This document shows, one piece after another, positions 24,410-35,864 of a stretch of DNA of 64,000 nucleotides. The translations under genes were made by a program, and so were the position numbers. How positions within the stretch are numbered: the stretch's first letter is position 1; every line of letters begins with the position of its first letter. A model generated the notes under the pieces. The model searched no databases and was not told where the DNA came from. It worked only from the letters and a program-made list of their open reading frames with translations. The stretch comes from Anisakis pegreffii (Eukaryota; Nematoda; Chromadorea; Rhabditida; Anisakidae). Location: assembly GCA_035041965.1 (NCBI GenBank), contig JAPYMA010002210.1, forward strand, positions 62,001 through 126,000, given 5' to 3'.

Positions 24410-27400
24410 CTAAATGAACACAAATTTGAATTGTTCACGTCGTAGTTGGAATCGTTTCAATTGTTCATTCATCTACACAACAAAGAACAAAATAAGCGGC
24501 GATACACACCTGGCAAGGAGAGCAGCGCGTTCTTGATTTTGCTGTTGTAGTATTGTATCAACGGGCACTTTTGTGATCGGATTTGGAGTTGGTAATCGTT
24601 GGCTCGGTCGAACGATATCTTCATTTTCGGTTAGCTGGAGGCTGATCGTAACCAGACGATGATGAAGAACAGCCAAAGCTATCCAAAAATCACCTAAACC
24701 AATCAGTCACTTGAACTAAAATTATCTCTTTAAAGATAAATAATAGTATGTCTAAATTCAAGCTGAATAAGAAACTTTCATGTTACAGCGCGTTTGCAAG
24801 TAATCGAGCACTTTCTCGAGAATGCATCAAAACACAAAGATAATTCTCGAAAAAATTCATAGAACTGACCAGCAGTTTGATGAACAGCAATAAGTTTACT
24901 GAGAATCTCTTCATCAGAATCAGTGGATGTCGTTGCGACAGAATTAATACTCTCATTTGATGAGAATTTATTATTGTTTACCCGACTTGCGTTCAAGTGA
25001 ACTGCCGTTGCACCAGTTACGTGATGTTGTATTGGAAGATTACCAACCGGGCTTGACCTGAATTGAATTCATTCACTCGTTTATCTATGTTTACATCAAC
25101 GTACAATATTAATAAGACCATTAGATGAATTACTGAAAATATTACAAAACGTCACTCATTTATAAACCACAAAACATTATATATTGATCAGAACAATTAA
25201 AGTCAATCACACCAAATGCTATTCATATCAGCCACAGAAGTTATGATATTGGCTTATGTAATGAACAAATATAAAACTGCTAAAAGTTGGACATGACAGT
25301 GGAAGTATCTCGGTTGAATATCTACATACCCACTAGTCACTACGCGCGACTGAAGTCCACCAGTGCGTTTGTAGTCTTGAATAATATCACAGGAAGCAAC
25401 GGAACTATGATCATCCATGTCCGCGCAATCTTGCAATGTTTGATCTTCTTCAACATACAGCAAATGCGTCTGTAAATAGCATTCGATTTGACGACCGTGC
25501 AAAGGTCAGACAAAGTTTCTGGACAATATGAAACCACTTGTGGAAAACAAAAGAAGAGAACATTGTCGAACTGAATAGAATAATGCATACTTTTTCAGCG
25601 AGTTGCTCGATGATCAGCTCAGCACGATCGCTGTTTGTTGGTAATGATTGGAAATATTGAACAGCTCGTTCGGCCAGATTCAGACCACAACGAGTTTGCT
25701 TCGTATCATCCAAATTCACTATGATTCGAACCTGAACGTTTTCCTCACTGTTCTTCGACGTATATGCAATATTTATTGCTTAGATACTTCAGATGATACT
25801 CTGCGTGCCTAAGCCGAAAGAGAGATCCTATGCCATTTTCTGGTGAAATGATCAACATTTTTTGCATTGGAATGTCTGGCGCCACAGCGTTCCACTTCGG
25901 TACTCCCATGATACGGACATCCAACAGTGAGTACCATACTAACAATAAGCAATATTTAACACACTTTCATCAGATTCTGTCACAACGCTTCATTGAAGGC
26001 TTTATTCAGCTAACGGAATTCATCCCAAAATTCACAATTTGTTCAGTGTTTCTATTACTTTGCATATTTAAATCATTTATCTTGGGATGTACCCAGATAC
26101 ATTCTATTCATTACCGAACAATGCAACAATTTTCGAAGAATTTCATGAATAAATGATGTGGTGATTCTCAGAAAACAATTAAAAATAAAGAGAAAACATA
26201 AAAATTTTTCGTCTTAAAAACAATAAACAGAGTGAAATTAACACAAAATGATGTTTTGAAGATCATGAAAGCGTCATTTGAAAGGAGCATATGCAATACC
26301 TTAATGCAGGTAAGTTGAGTGAACTCAACGCAGTGATCGACAATCTGAGCAAAGTTATCCGCGATGAACTTATCCACTTTATTTACCAGCTGTTCATCGT
26401 TACTAAAGTTTGCCTGCTTACGTACACCTAAAAATTTTCAAAATATGCACATCGCTGGAGACATCATTCAACAAATGTGTATAACTGACAAGGTTCTCCC
26501 TCAATCCATTACATGAAAGTCATGCTCCATAGTGGATGATGATCTGAAGAGAGGTTTTTATGAATATCTGCATCAACGTTTTATCTATCTATCAACAATT
26601 GGCTCTTATGACATGTTATCATATTTCACAAGTGCTGCTTTTGAGTTCAATCGTTCAAACGTCATGTGCTGAAAGACTGACATTACCGTTGCTCAATTTG
26701 AAATCAAGAAAACGTTCAGATTCATCGAGTGCATTCATTTTCTGCAAAACTGATAAGCGATAAATGATTGATAATGAGCTAAGGATTAAAAATTAAAAAT
26801 ATTTCATTGACATGAGTAGCTATGTAAACAAAAAACTTGAGACAGTTGCTTATGACAAAATGAGTTTAGCAAACATTGAACTGCTACTGGTGAACGATAA
26901 AAACAACAAAACAACACATTTTGCAAACTGTTGCAAGCTTTTCTTTGTTTTGCGGCACAGAATCTAAACGGCGAGTGAACAACGAAAACCCGTTGATCGA
27001 AGGTAGAGTATGAAAGGAGCAAAACGAATGATAGGATTCATAAAAATATTGGTGTGAATCTAATACTGAACGATGTGTTGTTGAGAAATGGACTGAAACT
27101 GACCAATACAATTGGCAACACTCAGATGATGTGCCAGATATGATGCACAAGCGTTCACTATTGGACCCATTTGCAACGAGAACGCCGTCTTGTAGAGCTC
27201 GCCAACCTTTTTACTGCTTATTTCCAAACTGAAACGCATCAGCAAATCACTACTTTCATTTATCAAAATCTTTGTTGGATGACTGCTTACGTAACCATAT
27301 TGTGAACAAATGAACACGACGTGAATGTATGTATGTATTGCAGAGAGTGAAGAAATGGATGGAACGAACTGTGAAGTGTATGCAAAGTTGACGAGTGCAT

Positions 27401-28004
27401 TGAAGCAATCGTAATCCGCTTGACTGAACTCGAAGTATGAAAGTTGTGGTTGTGTTGGTGAGGACAGCAGCGTGGCTTGTGCGAATGCACTCGGAATCGA
27501 CGATTTCGACGAGCACGCCGATTTGTTCATGTCATTCATTGGTGGGGGACTGTTCGCTGAAAGTTCAAATGACCTTTCAGAGTTTATGCCAAAAATTCGA
27601 AAATTTCAATGAACATTTTTAAAAATTTCATTAATGTTTACTTTCGGATGATATCGACGATTTTACTGTGACAGTTTAATAGTACTGAAGCGTTTGCATG
27701 CATTCAATGGAATGCCGAACAAACAACAATCGGACTGACTCACTTGTAGAAATCGTAACCGCATCTCGGTCATCACGTACAAACATATCGAAGAGAGATG
27801 GTGAAACAGCGGCAAGCACAACCTGAATTCTACCTTACCATTAATGAATACTCCACTTAGACTATCAACACAACAATTAATCATATAACCTAGCCACAAC
27901 TTTCACTTGCAATATTATTATACGTTCATTATATGTGTGAAAATTTTACACTTCAAAAACAGTTACATTATTCATAAATAACCTCTTCATAACATTATCA
28001 CATG

Positions 28005-28044
<40 letters not shown>

Positions 28045-29675
28045 TTAGCTATCAACAACTGATCACTCGTTTTGTTGCTGGAATTGCTTTCGATTTCACT
28101 TTTTGAGTAATGATCACAGATCGAATTCATTACCTCTCATTCGTCAAGTGAAACTCGATGAATATCTCAACTCATCAGAAAATTGAAAGCAAACAACATC
28201 TCTTCTCATGTTTTATGAGAGGTCTTTGATTGTTTCTGAGTTAATGTAAAATCGAATTAGATAACACACCATGTGAAGCAAATGTTAGGAATAACAACAT
28301 TAACGTTGTCATTGAAATATGTGCTCTGTTCAAGGAATTCAAATAAATCTCTCGTTAGAAACGACAAAGCATCAATCTGGATGGACAAGTCATGCTGTTT
28401 ACCGCAAGACACTTCCGATGATGCGGCTCGGATTAATTAAACGTTGTTTTTCATGTTATGTGATGAGGGTGGATACATCGTAAATTACAATTCAGTCATG
28501 ACACTGCTTGTGCTTAGTGTGTTAGGCTTTCAAATAGATGAAGTTCGATCGTTGAAGTATAACAGCGCCGAAATCATACTGAGAGTGTAATTTTGAAGAA
28601 ATTCGTCAACTATACTAACTGGATACTAATGCGAATGAATCTTTCCGCAGGATTTCAATGAAAGTGCACCATTAAAGTAATTGGATTAATATGCACAATA
28701 CCTTATGGGCAAGAATTTCCTTTTCACGCACAAACAATACCACATCGCAAAGTTCACGATTCCGTCGGAACGTATTCAGTCGATCCAATAACGCATTCTG
28801 AAAATTCGATGTTGCACTCTTCACTACAATTCACTGCCATAAAAGGCACCAAAAACACTGCAAACGTGTCGACGTTTAATCGTGAAACGATTGTGACTCG
28901 TTGAAGTGCTTAGATAAGATTAAGCAAAACCTGCCAAATACGAATAAGATATATGTCGTCCGATGCAGCGTTCATGAATACATTTTAAATAAACTGTTGT
29001 ATCCTATGAATTCATGCATTTCTTTGATCAATAAATCAACTTCTCCGGAAAATGAATGTCCCGTTTCTTGGGAGGTGTGGGAAGTAGTTCAAGGAACTAA
29101 GATATTCACAACAGATAACATACTCGATGATCAGGGTCAGTAAGTGTAAGTGTGAATTCCTCTTTATGATCGACCTCCTCACTTCCCCACATATCGGTCT
29201 CATCGTCACGCATTGACACTGTGGCACGAGTTCGCTTTGGTATCTGCAACGTAACCAAATTCGAATTAACTTCACCGGACACAACCAAATAAGGAACACA
29301 AAAAATCATCTAACAATGTTGAATTAACTTAAAGAATTGAAATGAAACGTGAAAGAATATTCAACAGTAAAATACGCAATACAGTCAACATTGCATCAAT
29401 TGACTGCACGATACCGCAGTGGTTAATGTAAAGTAAAATGGAAACGGAGAACCTTTTGTGAGTGAAAAGCTTACGAAAACAAGCTGCTGATTGTGAGTGG
29501 TGCTGATGCTCTCCCGACTCGACGGTGAGTTCTTGACTGGTGGCCGTCGGGCGGAAAACTGAATCGTATCCTCACTTTCACGGCTATCGTCTATGAACAC
29601 CGAATCCAGAGGCTCTTCATCGCAAATTTTGTCCTCCAGTGGCAACACACTGATACCTCCATTAGCGATCTCCAT
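21983..29675 (-). CDS. IVNS1ABP: BTB-BACK-kelch protein, IVNS1ABP-like, 18 exons
   Basis: Exons in coding order: 29675-29475, 29243-29124, 28797-28702, 27822-27744, 27556-27370, 27228-27104, 26427-26300, 25731-25591, 25469-25330, 25057-24870, 24693-24510, 24409-24306, 24030-23887, 23673-23572, 23369-23233, 23041-22879, 22686-22474, 22188-21983 (TGA). Phases agree throughout; 885 aa. Order: acidic 107-aa N-terminal extension, BTB (about 108-255) with a Ser/Pro-rich insert, BACK (about 256-360), low-complexity linker, six kelch blades (about 530-830), acidic tail. The linker, GGYDRGECL, GSNGN and the RRG blade match IVNS1ABP better than other kelch proteins. The human protein binds actin and protects filaments, and BTB-kelch proteins can be CUL3 adaptors; which applies here is unknown. 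Several donors are weak (GTTCGT, GTCACT, GTCTCT), chosen because they restore alignment and frame. Confidence 0.92.
25591..28797 (-). CDS. BTB and BACK domain exons of the kelch protein
   Basis: Six exons (28797-28702, 27822-27744, 27556-27370, 27228-27104, 26427-26300, 25731-25591). The BTB core reads LCDVVLFVREKEILAHK, VVLAAVSPSLFDMF, then LVNFAYTSH and YKTAFSLQM. Between VTIST and YFEFSQ sits a Ser/Pro-rich insert of about 35 residues (SPPPMNDMNKSACSSKSS and on) that usual BTB domains lack. BACK follows with LVNKVDKFIADNFAQIV. The join after AYTS uses donor GTTCGT and removes an in-frame stretch at 27369-27229 that otherwise reads through without a stop, so retention of that intron would add 47 residues. 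Confidence 0.85.
28007..28042. repeat. (AT)18 microsatellite
   Basis: Uninterrupted AT dinucleotide repeat inside the kelch-gene intron between exons 28797-28702 and 27822-27744. Confidence 0.98.
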
Positions 29676-30451
29676 CTTTAGATTTTATATCGGCCTTAAA
29701 CAATTTTATTACCATCGAAACTAATATCTTTTAATCGAGATTCATACGGAATTTTTGATGGATTCTGAAGAAGCGTGAAAAGACGCATTAGCTGATGAAA
29801 TTCTAAATTCGAAGAATAACTATGAAAATCGTGCTTGATGTCAATCAGTCAGTGAAACGGTGCAAACATAACGTGTCCTTCCAATCGTCTCAATGATGCA
29901 ATTTGTACTAAAGTCGCTAAAAAGCAACTTGATTTCACGCTAGATCGAAACTTTACGCAAAAATCAGCGATAATCATGTTGTGACAAGCCGTACTGCGAG
30001 AACAGCTTTCAGTACTCTAATTAAATGGTCAAACTCGAGATTTGATAATAATAATCTACTCGTTTTCATGACTAAACTCACCGCTATCTTATGTCACGTC
30101 TGCTATAAAAGTTGCGTTCTTAATAAACAAACGCTATCGTTATTGTTATCTGTTGCCGCCATTTCCTAGCCTCTATAGAAGGTGGGTCATTAATGAAAAG
30201 TGCTACTTTACTAATCTAAAAGTGATGAATCGCGATGAACAAACAGTCACTGCTGATTGCTATCGATAGTTCCATTTAAGAAGTGGTCACATCAAAAATT
30301 AAAACACCTACCTCTAATCACCTAAGTCACGAGATAAAGAAGCAGTGTTGTTTCAATTGAAGCGAACAATCAGACGAAAAAATATAAGACGATAAGAACG
30401 CTGATAGAGTGATCAAGAAGAGCCGAAGCTGAAAATATTTTCATTGTTAGA

Positions 30452-32199
30452 AATGAAATCTGCAATGACCACCACCACACGCTGATAATGAAAACGACCA
30501 TTGAAAAAGATCAATAGATCAATAAATTATCACTCGCAATTGAATCGCTCGTAAACAATTAAAGCAAATCCTTGAAATATGCCTTCATACGGATTAAGAT
30601 TTATTAATCTGATATAATTCTAGTGAATTTTCGTTTAGTTTATGTTGAAATGTTTATTTATTCATTTTATTTAATCTTTCAGTTTATTTTAATTCTCTTT
30701 TAATTTCTTTTAATATGTGTTTGCCAGTTTGACAAATTTGAATAATTGATGAATAACTTCTGTTACATTACTGATTAAGATGACGTAAGCGCTATGTCAC
30801 CGAATATCTACTTCCCAAGCAAGCCTCGCAGTATTATCCAGCCATACCTAGCAGTATTCATACTTTATAATTCATAATTTCCGTGAATGAAATTCACAAT
30901 TCAGCAACAAATCCCTCTATTAAATGCAACTCCGAGTAAAGCTCAACACCGTATTTGACTGACTATGAAACGTGGAGGATGTAATTTTGCTAAATTCATA
31001 GCAAGATTCATCAGAAAAGAGGGACAGGCGTTGTTCGAGGAAATGCGATTGATATTATAATGAATGTTCGGTGATATTTCTGTGTACTTTCACTTGATGT
31101 CATCGTGCCCAATTAAATTGTATTGATGCTGCAGCAAAGTTATACTGATTCTTTTGCAAATCTCTTTGCTTATTTCTAGGTGGTAGATAGATGCTTAAAT
31201 ATAATAGTATCTGCAATGAAATCTGCAATGACCACCACCACACGCTGATAATGAAAACGACCATTGAAAAAGATCAACAGATCAATAAATTATCACTCGC
31301 AACGAATCGCTCGTAAACAATTGAAGCAAATCCTTGAAATATGCCTTCATATTCATCAGTTTCCCAAATCAATCATTCTTCAGTTTGTTTCTGATCATTT
31401 TTACAATGAGGACGCGGTGGCATAAAGGAAATTTTTTTTCAAGTGATAGCAGCGAATGAGAAGTGCAAAATTCAACTTCACAAAATATTTCCGCAGTGCT
31501 ACGCAATAAATGCATGAATCAATAAGTTTTGACAAGAAGGCACTTGATTAAGGCAATATACTCGTTACTTAATATATCCATACTATTATATTTAAGCATC
31601 TATCTACCACCTAGAAATAAGCAAAGAGATTTGCAAAAGAATCAGTATAACTTTGCTGCAGCATCAATACAATTTAATTGGGCACGATGACATCAAGTGA
31701 AAGTACACAGAAATATCACCGAACATTCATTATAATATCAATCGCATTTCCTCGAACAACGCCTGTCCCTCTTTTCTGATGAATCTTGCTATGAATTTAG
31801 CAAAATTACATCCTCCACGTTTCATAGTCAGTCAAATACGGTGTTGAGCTTTACTCGGAGTTGCATTTAATAGAGGGATTTGTTGCTGAATTGTGAATTT
31901 CATTCACGGAAATTATGAATTATAAAGTATGAATACTGCTAGGTATGGCTGGATAATACTGCGAGGCTTGCTTGGGAAGTAGATATTCGGTGACATAGCG
32001 CTTACGTCATCTTAATCAGTAATGTAACAGAAGTTATTCATCAATTATTCAAATTTGTCAAACTGGCAAACACATATTAAAAGAAATTAAAAGAGAATTA
32101 AAATAAACTGAAAGATTAAATAAAATGAATAAATAAACATTTCAACATAAACTAAACGAAAATTCACTAGAATTATATCAGATTAATAAATCTTAATCC
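30452..32199. repeat. Inverted repeat with 620-bp arms plus a 137-bp direct repeat
   Basis: Arm 1 (30591-31210) and arm 2 (31580-32199) are reverse complements of equal length with no difference found in the parts compared by eye. They are separated by 369 bp. Arm 1 is bracketed by a direct repeat, 30452-30589 and 31215-31351 (a few substitutions, one base indel); no third copy follows arm 2. The arms have no terminal inverted repeats and no reading frame of note. Could be a fold-back element, a duplication-inversion, or an assembly fold. Confidence 0.9.
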
Positions 32200-35100
32200 A
32201 CAAGAATTCAACCAATCACGCTTATAATGGTTCTTCCCGCAAATACATCTCTGATCTTATCGAATTGATGAAAATTAATTTTTTTTTAAATTTTCTAACT
32301 CCATCTGCTCTATTTATAAATTATATTACATGAATTATACATTCGTACAAACTTCACTGAAGAGTGCTCAGCCATTATATTGTAATAAAATAAATTTTTC
32401 CATAACTTTTCAAATCAACATTCATAAAATACGCTCATTCATATCATTTGGTATCATCAAAAAACAGTTCAATCCTGGAAGTAAGAAAAATAAATTAACA
32501 ATTCAAATATTTTAACGCATTCACTGAATGGAGAATATTCAAAGGAATCGATTGGAGGAGAACTGAGAGAGATAAATGATGAAACGATGCGAACGTGCTT
32601 ATGTGATTGCTGAAGTTCGAGTACGAAAAGAAAATAACTGCTCCGAAAACAATCGAAAACAATATTTGTGTGTGTTTCAAAATGACATTAATTTATCCGA
32701 ACCAACATAAATATAATTATTACACGGTAAATACGATTCATTACATCGGAAGTGATTTCACTGACCAAATATTTTATGATAATTTAAAATGAAACAGTAC
32801 TATCTTAGTTCGAGTTATCTAATTCGTTACCCAACGAACATGTCGTTTAAATTCAACTGATAGCAAATGATCAACGGCACATGAAATCTAAAATTAACCA
32901 ATTGTGTACCAAAAAAATCGCCCACATGACCAGTCCATAACTGTCAGTAATCAATGGTTATCGGTTAGTGTTTATCACTGCCATGTCATTCATCAAGTGA
33001 TCGCTATCACAACAAACTGATATGACGTGATCAATTTCGTTAGTAGATTAATTGATGTTATTAGACGAATTTATTGGATGATTAAAAAAGAGCAAGAAAA
33101 ATGGATGAATGACAAATAATTGGAAATTCACTTGTTAGGAGGAGAAAATGCTATTTGATGGTATTGTTGCTAATCTCAATGTGAAAAGTAACAGTAGTCA
33201 TCAAACAAATGGACATTCGTGGTAGTTAAGAAAATAATAACTTCTTTAAGTGCATACAATCCGATATAACCACCTTAATTAAATTCGTACGAATCAATCC
33301 AACCCCAGAAATGTGAAATGTGTTAAGTGGCATTGTGTGATCACTCAATCAATCTACTTTTCCATGTACGACGCAGATGGCCTATTAGATGATCAAGAGA
33401 GCAAGTGAAATAAAACGAATAACATCGAGAATAGCAATAATACGAGACAAATTACCACATGAATTACATCTGTGAATGCTAAAATCAAACAATCAAAAAT
33501 GCATCAAGCTCACGTTCGACTCTATGCAATATGCAATCCATCCACTTCAACACGTGCTCAAAACAAACCAACTAATACCACATCTTTTACTGCTTGTGAC
33601 TGAACAATGTGCATCATTGTTTTTTAATTATACGTTTGCATGTAATATACCAAAACCTTCTCAAGCACTACTGTCTTAATAACATCATTTCTGTGCGAAT
33701 AAAGAATACAGCTGATATGTTTCACTAGCAACCGAAGTTTTACGCATCCATCAATGAATTTATTCGCTTTGCTCAGACCGCATCGTCCGTCACCTAGGCG
33801 ATCGGTCTCGGCGCATTATATTACATCCGTTATGTAATTACATTTGAACACTTCTCTCTTAACAGCCAACATTCTGTAGATTAACCGTAAGAAACATTAT
33901 GTAAATGGAAAAATGAAAGGAAATGGACGGATAACGAATGAAATAAATTCAACAATCTTAAAAGTAAGTTATTACGATGGCATTTTTTCAAAAATTTATG
34001 GCTTCACCATTCAAGTGGAAGAATACTTGATCAGTGTGTGGCTAACAAACGACTAAGGTTTTTCTTTTCACATTCGCTGTATCGAACCAAGTAATGTTCA
34101 CTGATCGGAGAGTAGAGCAAACACAACAAAGCAAACACAAGCAATCGTTTAAAATGCTAAGCAGAATCAAGCGTGTCGTCGTTCGAAATTCGCAATCTAA
34201 TTACACTCAATCATAACGTTTTATTTTATTACCACAATCTCGAAGTGATTCGAAAAGTACACAGTTCCGAACAGATTATTTCGCACATATTTCCAAATGT
34301 TTATTACCCGAACGAACATCAAACTCTTTTCTCCAAAAATCTTTCAACTTCATCTAATAATCTTAAAATCACAATCCATTTTAAACTATAGTCCATAAAC
34401 GAAAACTTCATACTTCAAACTTGTACAGGAAACAGAGCAAAAACAACTTGTTTTCAGTGAAATGACCTCGGAGATGAACAAGAAAAACACTTGCACTCAC
34501 TCGCTTCTGTCTGCAACTGGTTTAAGTGAACCTCTAGCCACCACCACACACCTCCCACACAAATTTACGCGTCAGTTGTCAAGACAACAATTATCGAAAT
34601 TTCATTTAGCTCTATGAAACACGCTAATATCAAATTGAATCCGTGTGCGTACATGCTCAAATGACACTCGAAAAACTATAATGAGACCGCAGAACTTCGT
34701 TAGAACATATGCCTTCTGGCATATCACATTGTAACTCTTTGAGAACGTATCGCTGAAAACTAAATCAAATCAATTGCTTTTTTTTGTCTTCTTCTTTTTC
34801 AGAGGTTTTGTTTTAGAGGTTTATTTCTCCTATTCGCAGCTGTCTTATGCAAATGCGATACATGCAATACGTACGTATTCACACATTCCATATCGCTCAT
34901 AAATCAAGCAGCGAAATCGTCGTCTTATCATCAGCGAGCAATAGCAATTATTGAATAGTGCAAGACGAGTTTCTATGTCATCGAAATTACAACAGCAACA
35001 TCAACACACATTACACTATCAACTTGGGCAATTTCACATTTACAAATGTTACACTTTGAGTTGAACACGTAAAATAGACAAACAACTCGCACTTAGAAGT

Positions 35101-35226
35101 GTCCCAATTGCTCATCTTAATTACCCATTAAACCTAACGCTACTAAACTTAATCAAGCAACTTGAATAACTACTCACTAAATACCTTACCATCATCTATA
35201 TATATATATACATTTTCGTATCATTC
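32200..35226. other. AT-rich intergenic stretch
   Basis: Short frames only (for example 33476-33679 and 34173-34391 on +), none with splice support or motif. I see nothing functional in it. Confidence 0.5.
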
Positions 35227-35391
35227 TCATGCAAAACAAGGCGTGTCAATTGGCACTTCTCCAGGAAGATGATCGTTCAACAAATCCGTCAAATCATCTG
35301 GCAGCAACGTTTTGTTATCGTTCCATCCGTACTCTCGAAACACACCACTCTCTACTCGAGCGTCTCTTTCTATCAACCTCCGCACCCAACA
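35227..35391 (-). CDS. Possible terminal exon of an unidentified gene
   Basis: An open frame of 54 codons ending in TGA at 35227-35229. Its composition is clearly protein-like (LIERDARVESGVFREYGW, then LLPDDLTDLLNDHLPG, end DTPCFA) and codon use resembles the confirmed exons. Several AG acceptors in the frame share phase 1. A neighbouring piece at 35727-35667 (AG acceptor, GTATCT donor, SSLFEENRFCDLMRF) would join in phase. I do not recognise the protein and cannot find further exons. Confidence 0.4.
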   Translation of the reverse strand, partial: CWVRRLIERDARVESGVFREYGWNDNKTLLPDDLTDLLNDHLPGEVPIDTPCFA

Positions 35392-35666
35392 TCAATATTC
35401 ACTAGCTAAATGTCTGATTCTCCGAACCTTCCCCCATATCCTCACAATCCAGCAATCCATCACTTACTTCCACCACCCCAACGGCTATCTCATAAAGCAT
35501 TTATGACGTCATAGGCCATATGCCAACTGAAATTGTTTCGCGTCGCACCAAGAATAATTACTTATAGGATGTTAAGAGCATAATGACTGAACGAACTGCT
35601 ATTTGGCTCATAACGATACAAAAGTCAACAAATAACGAACTGTGAATGCGTGTTTTCGACAGATAC

Positions 35667-35727
35667 GAAAACGCATCAGATCACAAAACCGATTCTCTTC
35701 GAACAATGAACTTGGCTCGAGAGAACA
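35667..35727 (-). CDS. Possible penultimate exon of the same unidentified gene
   Basis: Bounded by CGCTTAG/ upstream and C/GTATCT downstream, 61 nt, open in one frame (CSLEPSSLFEENRF and on). Ends in phase 1, as exon 35391-35227 would need. A competing frame on the same strand (35864-35676) runs through it, so this call is weak. Confidence 0.28.
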
Positions 35728-35864
35728 CTAAGCGAAAAATGACCATATCCAGAATTTGAGGAGGGACTCTCGATCATCGAATTAGTTTCAAAATCACAAA
35801 GGATGTAAAATAAGTGACATCCGAGGCGGTGCTGAATAAGACATAACTGAAGTAAAGCAAACAC

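Noticed and set aside
25715..25735. tRNA-like B box (GGTTCGAATC) on the minus strand
   Set aside because: It is the splice acceptor and first codons of a kelch-gene exon; no A box or cloverleaf surrounds it.
25745..25945. Minus-strand frame beginning MLVWYSLLDVRIMG
   Set aside because: It lies in the intron between two BACK exons that join directly in phase 0 (LTCIK to VRIIVNLDD), so it is intronic read-through.
35015..35045. Resemblance to the nematode SL1 leader (GCCCAAGTTGA on the minus strand)
   Set aside because: Only part of the 22-nt leader matches, and no donor or Sm site follows.
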